This document shows positions 42,403 to 51,126 of a stretch of DNA of 64,000 nucleotides, piece by piece; the first letter of the stretch is position 1; every line of letters begins with the position of its first letter. The stretch is taken from contig NZ_MVDD01000003.1 in the NCBI RefSeq assembly GCF_002843315.1, forward strand, positions 1-64,000, given 5' to 3'. The DNA comes from Labilibaculum filiforme. GTDB lineage: Bacteria > Bacteroidota > Bacteroidia > Bacteroidales > Marinifilaceae. The translations under genes and the position numbers were made by a program. The notes below the pieces were generated by a model. It ran no database searches and was not told the DNA's origin. It saw only the letters and a list, made by a program, of their open reading frames with translations.

Positions 42403-44441
42403 TTTCCGTCAATTACAAAAGTTTTCGAATCAGGACCAAGGCCTTTAATTGTTAATTTTTTCCATTGTTTTGGCAAACATGGATTTTTCTGTACAATTCC
42501 ATTTTCGGTGATATGCAAACCTCCAAAACCAAAAAGAACAGTTTGCAGCATTCCTCCGGCACCCGTAGCAAAATATGGATTGTTACTAAAAGCCGATTCG
42601 GAAAGCGCTCCGAAAGGTGCTCGTTTGTTAGGTTCGTAAGATTTCTTGAATAGCTTAAATGCTTTTTCGGGTTCACCCAATCGTGCGTAGAGCACTCCCA
42701 AAACAGAATGCGACATTGCCGGACCTTCGGGAGCTATTTTTGGCTCGTAATATTCTAAATCTTGCAGAATAGACTTAGAATCTGTAATCACATTTAATGG
42801 GTAAGCTAAAAGATTTACATCCACTTGTTTAATGATTTCTCCATTGTATTCGGAGTTCTCCTTAGTAACACCACTAGTAAAGTGGTTAAAGACCAATCCA
42901 TCAGCAACATCCTGCCAAAGCAGATTCCCCTTTTCCTTAAGAACAAGTGTCGCTTTTAATGCAAATTGCAAGGCTGTTTTCGCCGATCCATTGGTAAAGG
43001 CATTGTCGTTGGCATGATGATAAAATTCATTCGCTCCTACCACATTGTTAATGGAATACGTTCCATCGGAATTTGCAATTGCTCTGCTTAGCCAAAAATC
43101 GGCAACCTCTTTCAATACCGGATAGCCTGTTTCCTGCAACCACCGCTTATCTTTAGTAATTTGGTAATAATTCCAAAAAGCGATGCCAATATCTGCAGTA
43201 ATGTGATGTTCGAAAGTTCCGGTTAATGCCCAAGTTGGAGTTGCTTCTTCTCCTGTATCATCCGATTCCCAAGGAAACATTGCACCCTTATATCCGTAGT
43301 TCTGAGCCTTCTTTTTAGCCATTTCCAACCTGTCGAACCTATAATTCAATACTGATTTTGCAATTGCCTGATTAAAAACCAAAAGAGGTGGAAACATCCA
43401 TAATTCTGTATCCCAAAAAATATGGCCGTTGTAGCCTTGTGCGGATAAACCCATTGGTGCAATGCTCAAATTAGAACCTTCTCGAGCAAAAGAGTACAAA
43501 TGATACAAAGCCAATCGTATATCTCGTTGCGATTCTAAATCTCCTTCAATTTCAATATCTCCTTTCCACAATTCTGCCCAAAGCTCAATATGTCGATCAA
43601 TAACAGCCTGTTTATTTCCTAAAAGTTGAAAAATGACCATTCTTTCCGATTCATTTTTCGGATCGGTAAAATCCTGAGAAGAACACACTGCTCCAGACCA
43701 TGCAAAATGATAATTTTCATCCGCTTTAAGCGATTTAATAAAGCTGAGTTGGGCATTTAGAGTATCCGCAAGTTTCGGAACTAAGAGTGGCCTTTCTTCC
43801 TGGAATATAAAAGTGGCGGTAGTTGCCAATTGATGCTTTCCGAATGGACTTTCAGCTGTTGTCTGAAGAATTGGCATGCGAGCATCTAAATCTCTCAGAA
43901 TTCTATAACTTGATTGTACATTTTTATAGTTGCTAGGACAATTAATTTGACCAGCTACTTGTAGGCTAATATCCTTCCTTAAAACTTTAATTGCAACATC
44001 TACCATACCCGAATATGGCATTCCGCGCAAAGCATAAAGGGTAAAAGAAATATCTGCATACTCTTTAAATCGACAAGTTGTTGTGAATGAAGCTTTTTCC
44101 ATATCGAGCACTTGTTGCCAATTGGAACAATTCTCAAGAGAAAGTGTGTCTTGCTGAATAACAATCTGAAGGTTTGCAAAATTGATTCCCAACAATACTT
44201 TACTTACGCCAAACTCAGATTCTTTGTCGTAAACATTATTCAAGATAATAGCTTTGGTTTTTCCGGGTTCGGCAGAAGGTAAGATTCCAATGCGTCCGTT
44301 CGCAAGTGAAATTCCTGTATAATTGGAAAAATCGGCAGTGGCAATTTGCCAAGGAGATTTATTAAGGTCTTGAGCTTGAACTGGCTTCAGAGAACAGCTA
44401 AACAAGACTAGAATATAAATTATCTTTTTTAATTGAACCAT
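42399..44441 (-). CDS. GH65-family glycoside hydrolase/phosphorylase
   Basis: A 680-residue exported protein (signal peptide MVQLKKIIYILVLFSCSLKPVQAQ). The (alpha/alpha)6 barrel begins around 300 with IAPMGLSAQGYNGHIFWDTE and carries PWESDDTGEEATP and the catalytic acid Glu in VVGANEFYHHANDN, all GH65 landmarks. GH65 covers trehalose, maltose and kojibiose phosphorylases and also hydrolases of the glucosylgalactosylhydroxylysine type. A periplasmic location argues for a hydrolase, because phosphorylases work in the cytosol. With GH97 it would provide alpha-glucosidase activity in an N-glycan locus, which is unusual. Confidence 0.85.
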   Translation of the reverse strand: MVQLKKIIYILVLFSCSLKPVQAQDLNKSPWQIATADFSNYTGISLANGRIGILPSAEPGKTKAIILNNVYDKESEFGVSKVLLGINFANLQIVIQQDTLSLENCSNWQQVLDMEKASFTTTCRFKEYADISFTLYALRGMPYSGMVDVAIKVLRKDISLQVAGQINCPSNYKNVQSSYRILRDLDARMPILQTTAESPFGKHQLATTATFIFQEERPLLVPKLADTLNAQLSFIKSLKADENYHFAWSGAVCSSQDFTDPKNESERMVIFQLLGNKQAVIDRHIELWAELWKGDIEIEGDLESQRDIRLALYHLYSFAREGSNLSIAPMGLSAQGYNGHIFWDTELWMFPPLLVFNQAIAKSVLNYRFDRLEMAKKKAQNYGYKGAMFPWESDDTGEEATPTWALTGTFEHHITADIGIAFWNYYQITKDKRWLQETGYPVLKEVADFWLSRAIANSDGTYSINNVVGANEFYHHANDNAFTNGSAKTALQFALKATLVLKEKGNLLWQDVADGLVFNHFTSGVTKENSEYNGEIIKQVDVNLLAYPLNVITDSKSILQDLEYYEPKIAPEGPAMSHSVLGVLYARLGEPEKAFKLFKKSYEPNKRAPFGALSESAFSNNPYFATGAGGMLQTVLFGFGGLHITENGIVQKNPCLPKQWKKLTIKGLGPDSKTFVIDGK

Positions 44442-44554
44442 CGATCTTTAATTTTAGAATAATTCTCTTCTTCCTTTATCTGAAATTTATGCATTCTTTT
44501 AAAAAGTACACCTGCAATCCTTTAGCTACTAAGCAAATAGCACAATACTAAGAA

Positions 44555-46222
44555 TTACTTTTTATTCCCGACAAGAATCCCGGAAACACTCCAATGATTA
44601 AAGCTGGTTCCTTCATCATCTCCCTGATCGATAACGACCTTTATAAGATGTTTTCCAGCTTTTAAATTATTTAAAGGAATAAAATACGGATTCGTTAAGC
44701 TAGCTGGGCACCAATTGGAACGACTTAAGTCACTGCTCGACAAACCATTATCGAAGTTGCCCGATGCCGGATTTGACATGCGATAACTTGCACAATCGCT
44801 TCGCCACGGCACGTGTTTAAAAACTAACTGATCATCAATAAATACTTGATTTAATTTTGGCACAAATTCATCTCCATTTCCCCATCCTCCATGACCAGTT
44901 GAAGTATATAACAAGTTCAAATTATCAACATCTTCATTGATAGAAAACTCCATGCTTAGCGTATCGTTTTTAAACATTCTTCCATAATTTTGCCCGCTAG
45001 CTTCCATTATATTTAGCGTATAAAACAATGGCTTTATCATTTTTTCGGCAACTGCTCTACTTTCAAAGGGAGGATAATAATCTATTTCCAAACTTACTTT
45101 ATGACCGCCTTTATCGTAATTACCAATAAAAACCCCAATCCACATTTCCTCTTGATTGGTAGAAATAAGTTCCGTAACCTCTTGTTTGTAAACTACCGAA
45201 TCTTGCCAATTGTAATTATTTATCGGTCTTTTATTATTAAAATGACCCACTCCAAACGAGGTGAAAAAACGCATTAATTCGATAGGAACCGTGTACGCAT
45301 CGTCACTTACAACGCCCTGATATTCTATTCCTTTAGCATCCAAGTAAATTGGTAATTCCTGCAAACCATTTTGTAAAGCATTTAGAATCGATTTTTTTTG
45401 ATCGCTAGCAATTGTAAAAACACAAGCCGTTCTGTCGTAAGCATCTCCGTTAGACCAGTTTGTTAATTTGACAAAAACATTTCCTGCAGGATCAAGTTTA
45501 GGAAGCCTAATTTTTTTCATGATCACCGTACCATTGGAGAAACGATAAGTGTGATCGAATTTCTCTTCCTTAGGATTAGTAATTCCTCCTTCGAAATTGA
45601 TTTGTTCCTTCTCAAAAACAGGAATAGTTGTATATCTCGACTCAATAATTAATTCTCGATACCTTGCCTGATCAATTTCCTGAATATCTGCCTGAGGATA
45701 TTCCATACAAGCTTTTTCTTTGTTTATGGATTTCGCAACCACAGTACGATTGCCATTCACAACATATTTAAGCACCAAAGCATCATCAACAAGAATAGAT
45801 AAAGACGGCGAAGCTTTAAGATCGGTATCGGTAGTGTACCACAGCTCTACCCTATTCGAAAAAATAAGGAAAGTAGCTTTTTTGCATTTGTATCCTAATA
45901 TGCTTTCTTCGCCTGCCACAAATTCTGGTTCTGCTAAATCAGAAAAAGGAGTTGTTTCCCGGAACTGTCCCGAATCTACATCTACTATCTTACTAACAAT
46001 CTTTGAGTTATAATCGATAAAAAAACGTTCTACACTTGATGAATTGGACAATTCTACAAAGCCATTCAGACAATTCACTACAATTTCCTGGTTGGGTAGC
46101 AATTTTCCCTGACTGTACTGCTCATAAGTAATTTTTGTAATACTTTCTTTTTGGTTCTCTTTTGCAGATGAGAAAAAAGCAATCAACAAACTGGCTACTA
46201 CGAATAAGGTTTTAAGCTTCAT
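44555..46222 (-). CDS. PNGase F-like peptide-N-glycosidase with extra N-terminal domain
   Basis: A 555-residue exported protein (signal peptide MKLKTLFVVASLLIAFFSSA). Residues 25-190 resemble the GLPGLI-type domain (ITYEQYSQGKLL, EESILGYKCKKATF, VELWYTTD). Residues about 215-555 are the double jelly-roll PNGase F fold. AYDRTACVF aligns with the WDR segment holding D60 of the Elizabethkingia enzyme, and GHGGWGNGDEFVPKLN with the E206 region. SDCASYRMSNPASGNF and SNWCPAS match the CxxNP...GN...WCP end. The E118 equivalent is not evident to me. PNGase F releases whole N-glycans by cutting the Asn-GlcNAc amide, which defines the substrate of this PUL. The form with DEFxPKL is closer to type F-II. 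Confidence 0.85.
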   Translation of the reverse strand: MKLKTLFVVASLLIAFFSSAKENQKESITKITYEQYSQGKLLPNQEIVVNCLNGFVELSNSSSVERFFIDYNSKIVSKIVDVDSGQFRETTPFSDLAEPEFVAGEESILGYKCKKATFLIFSNRVELWYTTDTDLKASPSLSILVDDALVLKYVVNGNRTVVAKSINKEKACMEYPQADIQEIDQARYRELIIESRYTTIPVFEKEQINFEGGITNPKEEKFDHTYRFSNGTVIMKKIRLPKLDPAGNVFVKLTNWSNGDAYDRTACVFTIASDQKKSILNALQNGLQELPIYLDAKGIEYQGVVSDDAYTVPIELMRFFTSFGVGHFNNKRPINNYNWQDSVVYKQEVTELISTNQEEMWIGVFIGNYDKGGHKVSLEIDYYPPFESRAVAEKMIKPLFYTLNIMEASGQNYGRMFKNDTLSMEFSINEDVDNLNLLYTSTGHGGWGNGDEFVPKLNQVFIDDQLVFKHVPWRSDCASYRMSNPASGNFDNGLSSSDLSRSNWCPASLTNPYFIPLNNLKAGKHLIKVVIDQGDDEGTSFNHWSVSGILVGNKK

Positions 46223-46438
46223 GTGTCAGGTATAAATTAAAAAAATAAAAACAGCAACTAGTAAGAAGAATAGCTAAAAACGATCCTTCTTATTAATTGC
46301 TGGTTTACGCACTAAGTAATTGAAAATTAATACTGAGCAATTAACATTTATCAAACAAGCTGTATCGCAGTTAATTATAAAGAATAAAATACGACAATCC
46401 ATTACTCGCAGAACTTAGATATAGTTAACTAACAATTG

Positions 46439-48733
46439 TTATTCATTACTCATGGAATAAGGAAAACTATCCTCTGATGTTCCTCTTTCCTTATTTGGTT
46501 CTGCACTCATATTAAATTCAAGACTTCCTCCCTTTAAAATGTCATTGTGTTTGATGAAATTGAAAGGATAAGATTCTCCATTTAATTGGATATCTTGAAC
46601 AAAAACATGATCAGATGAATTCTCGGTACTCGAAACGGTAAATGTTTTTCCATTTTCGAGACTCAAAGTAATTTTATCGAAGATGGGAGATCCAAAAACA
46701 TATTCGTCGGTTCCCGGACAAACTGGATAAAATCCCATGGAACTAAATACGTACCAAGCTGAAGTTTGACCATTGTCTTCGTCACCACAATATCCATCGG
46801 CTTGTGGCGTGTATAATTTATCCATTACTTCGCGAACTCTTGTTTGCGTTTTCCATGGCTCACCTGCATAGTTATACAAATAAATCATGTGCTGAATTGG
46901 CTGATTTCCATGTGCGTAATTTCCCATGTTGGCAATCTGCATTTCACGAATTTCGTGAATTACTCCGCCGTAATAAGAATCATCGAATTTTGGAGGCATC
47001 TCAAAAACACCATCTAAAGTAGAAATGAAATTCTCTTTTCCTCCCATCAAGTCGATTAAGCCATTCACATCCTGAAAAACAGACCATGTGTAATGTAAAC
47101 TGTTTCCTTCGGTAAATGCATCGCCCCATTTTAATGGATTAAACGGAGATTGGAAAGTTCCATCTTCATTTTTCCCACGCATTAATCCTGATTCATTATC
47201 GAACACATTGGTAAAGTTTTGAGCTCTTTTAGCAAACAAATCAATTTCAGCTTGTGGTCGACCTAACTCTTTAGCTAACTTCCAGATACAAAAATCTGCG
47301 TAAGCATATTCTAATGTTCTAGCGGTGTTTTCATTGATATTTACATTGTAAGGTACGTAACCCAACTCGTTGTAATAATCTGCACCAAATCGTCCAACGG
47401 ATGTTACCTCTTCATTGTAGCCTTTTGTATTTTTTAGAATTGCTTCGTACAATGTTTCGATATCGTATCCACGGATTCCTTTTAGGTAAGAATCGGCAAT
47501 TAAGGAAGCCGAATTCGATCCAATCATGCATCCTCGGTGGCCAGGACTCGCCCATTCTGGCAACCAACCACTCTCCTTGTAGGTGTTGGCTAATCCTTCC
47601 ATAATTTGAGCATTAATATCAGGATACATTAGTGTGAAAAATGGAAAGACTGCCCGGAATGTATCCCAAAAGCCATTATCTGTAAACATATAGCCGGGCA
47701 GGACCTCACCATTGTAAGGACTGTAATGAATTACTTCATTTTTATCGTTAATTTCGTGAAACTTGCGAGGGAATAATAAAACCCTGTATAAGCAAGAATA
47801 AAATGTTTTTAGTTGATCATCGGTTCCACCTTCCACGCGAATTCGGGAAAGTTCTTTTTCCCAAGCCATTGCCGCTTCGGTTTCCAGTTCAGCGAAATTT
47901 TTTGCTCCAATTTCCCGATCTAAATTCAATTGTGCTTGTTCTGGGCTGATAAAAGAAGAAGCTACTTTTACATGAACCTCTTCGCCTTTTTGAGTTTTAA
48001 ACCCAATAACAGCGCCAACATGTTCGCCACTGGCTTTCTGTGAATTTTCAGTTAACTGATCTCCACTCCAAGTATGTGTTATTTCAAATTCCTTATCGAA
48101 TTCGGCTACAAAGTAGTTGTGAAAATTATCTGGAACTCCACCACTATTATTTCTGCAATAACCAATTATCTTTCGTTCTTTAGGCAGAATCGTTACTTCA
48201 GACCCTTTAAAAAATCCGTCCAACAAAATGTAGGAAGATTCATTTTCGGGAAAAGTAAAACGAAAAATTGCTGCACGTTCGGTTGGTGTAATTTCAGCCG
48301 TAACATCATAATCCGCCAAGTAAACTTTATAATAATTTGGTTTGGCAACTTCGGCTTTGTGCGAAAACCAAGATGCTCTTTCGTCCTCTTTAAACTTTAA
48401 ATCGCCGGTAACAGCCATTAATGAAAAGGCCGCATAATCGTTGATCCAAGGACTTGGTTGATGAGTTTGCTTGATTCCTCTTATTTTTTTTGCGTCGTAA
48501 GCATAACACCAGCCATTTCCCATTTCACCGGTTTGTGGCGTCCAAAAATTCATTCCCCAAGGCAATGCAATTGCAGGATAAGTATTTCCGTTTGACAAGG
48601 AATAATCGGAATCGGTTCCCATTAAAGGATTTACAAAATCGACTAAAGTCTTTTCCGTACTTACTACTTTCTCGCCTCCACATGCAGTTAAAACTGCAAC
48701 AAATAACAATATAATTAGGTTTGCTTTTTTCAT
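46439..48733 (-). CDS. GH92 alpha-mannosidase (copy 2), lipoprotein
   Basis: A 764-residue lipoprotein (lipobox VAVLTACG). GH92 landmarks: VNPLMGTDSDYSLSNGNTYP, GIKQTHQPSPWIND, the acid Glu in FTEGNSLHYTW, YAHGNQPIQHMIYLY and GDEDNGQTSAW. The opening with NGNTYPAIALPWGMNFWTPQ marks a different GH92 branch from the other two copies. Starts seven bases after the stop of copy 3. Confidence 0.93.
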   Translation of the reverse strand: MKKANLIILLFVAVLTACGGEKVVSTEKTLVDFVNPLMGTDSDYSLSNGNTYPAIALPWGMNFWTPQTGEMGNGWCYAYDAKKIRGIKQTHQPSPWINDYAAFSLMAVTGDLKFKEDERASWFSHKAEVAKPNYYKVYLADYDVTAEITPTERAAIFRFTFPENESSYILLDGFFKGSEVTILPKERKIIGYCRNNSGGVPDNFHNYFVAEFDKEFEITHTWSGDQLTENSQKASGEHVGAVIGFKTQKGEEVHVKVASSFISPEQAQLNLDREIGAKNFAELETEAAMAWEKELSRIRVEGGTDDQLKTFYSCLYRVLLFPRKFHEINDKNEVIHYSPYNGEVLPGYMFTDNGFWDTFRAVFPFFTLMYPDINAQIMEGLANTYKESGWLPEWASPGHRGCMIGSNSASLIADSYLKGIRGYDIETLYEAILKNTKGYNEEVTSVGRFGADYYNELGYVPYNVNINENTARTLEYAYADFCIWKLAKELGRPQAEIDLFAKRAQNFTNVFDNESGLMRGKNEDGTFQSPFNPLKWGDAFTEGNSLHYTWSVFQDVNGLIDLMGGKENFISTLDGVFEMPPKFDDSYYGGVIHEIREMQIANMGNYAHGNQPIQHMIYLYNYAGEPWKTQTRVREVMDKLYTPQADGYCGDEDNGQTSAWYVFSSMGFYPVCPGTDEYVFGSPIFDKITLSLENGKTFTVSSTENSSDHVFVQDIQLNGESYPFNFIKHNDILKGGSLEFNMSAEPNKERGTSEDSFPYSMSNE

Positions 48734-48739
48734 ACTTAA

Positions 48740-51022
48740 CTAGTAAACAATTGATTTAGGTCTGTCTTCTATCGCTTTTCCAAAATTTAGATTTGGCTTT
48801 GCTCCCATTTCAAATGTAAGCTCGCCTCCTTTTAAAATATCTTTATGGGTGATAAATGATTTTGTATAATCCAATCCATTTAAGCTTACAGATTGAATGT
48901 AAATATTAGTATCGCTGTTGTTATTTGCCTTCACAATAAATTTCTTATTCGCTGGCAAATTAATAGTCGCTTCATCGAACAAAGGACTTCCAAAAACATA
49001 AGCGCCGTTGCTTGGATTAACCGGATAAAATCCCATAGACGACATCACATACCAGGCAGACATTTGACCGCAATCTTCATTTCCACACAATCCATCGGTT
49101 TGATCGGTGTACAATTCGTTCATGATGTATCTCACTTTATCAGCAGTTTTATACTGCTCGCCAGCATAAGCATACAAATAAGTAATATGATGACTTGGCT
49201 CGTTTCCATGTGCATATTGACCAATTAAACCAGAAATATCAGAGGAAGCTCCTTCTTCCAATTCCGAAGAAATAGAAAACAGACTGTCCAACTTATTCAA
49301 AAATGGTTTTTCACCACCCAAAAGTGCAATTAAGCCTTCCGGATCTTGTGGAACCAACCACAAGTATTGCCATGCATTTCCTTCGCAATAATCGTTTATA
49401 CGATGCTGTGCCGAATAAGGATCAAAAGGAGTCCTCCAAGAACCATCGGTCATTTTTCCTTTCATAAACCGATCTTTCGGATCGAAATACTTAGCATATG
49501 CCTTAGCTCTCTCCTCAAAATATTTTGCAACCTCTGGTTTTTCTAATTTTTCGGCCAATTTACTAATGGCCCAATCGCTAATTGCATATTCCATTGCACT
49601 TGCAACTGACTCGTGCATTAAATCACCAGGAATGAAACCATATTCCTGCAATTCCTTTACTCCTGGTTCATAATCGCCCATTGCAGTTGCCGTAACCGCC
49701 TCGAGTGCTAATTCGTAATCTATTCCTCCAAATCCTTTTAAACAAGCATCAACAATTACAGGAACCGCACTATATCCAACCATGGTATTGGTTTCGTTTC
49801 CTCGCAAATGCCAAACTGGTAGTTTTCCCTGTTGCTTGTAAATTGTCAACATCGAGTTAATCATATCCGGCACCCGTTCTGGTTGGGTTAAAGTATACAA
49901 AGGATTTGCAGTACGATAAGTATCCCACAATGAGAATAAAGTATAATTTGTAAAATCGGCTCCTTTATAAACTTCCTTATCAACACCTCGATAATCTCCA
50001 TTTGCATCATTAAATAAATTAGGAGCAATTAAAGTGTGATACATTGCTGTGTAAAATATCTTTTTCTTTTTAAGATCCTTCGTTTGTATCTCGACCTTTG
50101 CTAATTCTGTATTCCATTTGGCTTGATTTTCAGCAAGAACTTTCTCAAAATCCCAATCTTTTATTTCTGCTTTAATATTTGCTAAAGCGTTCTCCATATT
50201 AACCGGCGACATTCCAAATTTAACTTGAATTTGTTCCGAGGCTTCTGTTTCAAACTCCAAACAAGCTTTCACAGCACTTCCTTTTGCCGCATCCCCTTCC
50301 ATCAACTTATCGCCATTGTACACCACAACATTCTTAATTGGTTTGGATAAAACCATCGCAAAATATTCTCGTTGATCCTCGGCCCATCCTGTTGAAAAGC
50401 GATATCCAGCTACAATTGTATCGTTTACTTTATGAAAAAATGTTTCGGTAGCAATATCTCCATTTCCCTCTTGCAAATCGAGAATTATTTTTGCTTCCGC
50501 AGATTTTGGATAAGTAATTTTATGAAGCGCTACCCGTTCACTACTAGTCATCTCCATATCAATATTGTAAGTATCCAGGTGAACTTTGTAGTAACCAGGC
50601 TCTACTTTCTCGGTTTCATGACTGTAATAGGAAGCATAACCATTTTCCGGATTTTCCTGTGTGCCAGGATTCATTTTCAATTCTCCAACCGTAGGCATCA
50701 ATAAAAAATCACCTAAATCGGTACATCCCGTTCCACTTAAATGCAAATGAGAAAACCCTTTTACAATACTATCGGAATAATGATAAGACGAACACCAGTC
50801 CCAGCCTTTATGAAAATTACTCGGTCCGGCCTGAATGGCACCAAAAGGTACACTTGCTCCTACAAACACATGACCATGTCCTGCTGATCCAATTAACGGA
50901 TCAACAAATTGAATGTAATTGTTCCCTTTATTTACTTCATTTTTACTATTGGTACAAGCAGTTAAACCTGTACTGATGAGTAGGATCGCGAGTAATGATT
51001 TGAAAGTACTTTGGTGTCGCAT
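48740..51022 (-). CDS. GH92 alpha-mannosidase (copy 3), lipoprotein
   Basis: A 760-residue lipoprotein (lipobox STGLTACT). GH92 landmarks: VDPLIGSAGHGHVFVGAS, GFSHLHLSGTGCTDLGD, acid Glu in YCEGNAWQYLW, AHGNEPSHHITYLYAY and GNEDCGQMSAWYVMSSMG. The GNEPSHH form is the version I associate with alpha-1,2-mannosidases in Bacteroides, so this copy is the best candidate for trimming the outer alpha-1,2 residues (inference). Confidence 0.94.
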   Translation of the reverse strand: MRHQSTFKSLLAILLISTGLTACTNSKNEVNKGNNYIQFVDPLIGSAGHGHVFVGASVPFGAIQAGPSNFHKGWDWCSSYHYSDSIVKGFSHLHLSGTGCTDLGDFLLMPTVGELKMNPGTQENPENGYASYYSHETEKVEPGYYKVHLDTYNIDMEMTSSERVALHKITYPKSAEAKIILDLQEGNGDIATETFFHKVNDTIVAGYRFSTGWAEDQREYFAMVLSKPIKNVVVYNGDKLMEGDAAKGSAVKACLEFETEASEQIQVKFGMSPVNMENALANIKAEIKDWDFEKVLAENQAKWNTELAKVEIQTKDLKKKKIFYTAMYHTLIAPNLFNDANGDYRGVDKEVYKGADFTNYTLFSLWDTYRTANPLYTLTQPERVPDMINSMLTIYKQQGKLPVWHLRGNETNTMVGYSAVPVIVDACLKGFGGIDYELALEAVTATAMGDYEPGVKELQEYGFIPGDLMHESVASAMEYAISDWAISKLAEKLEKPEVAKYFEERAKAYAKYFDPKDRFMKGKMTDGSWRTPFDPYSAQHRINDYCEGNAWQYLWLVPQDPEGLIALLGGEKPFLNKLDSLFSISSELEEGASSDISGLIGQYAHGNEPSHHITYLYAYAGEQYKTADKVRYIMNELYTDQTDGLCGNEDCGQMSAWYVMSSMGFYPVNPSNGAYVFGSPLFDEATINLPANKKFIVKANNNSDTNIYIQSVSLNGLDYTKSFITHKDILKGGELTFEMGAKPNLNFGKAIEDRPKSIVY

Positions 51023-51126
51023 TTGGTTTTGTTCTTAATTAGTCAATAATCTTATCTTCAACAAAATATAATTAGATTGCACCTCTCTTTTTATCGAAAA
51101 AAGCATGCAATAGTCTCTTATTTTTT

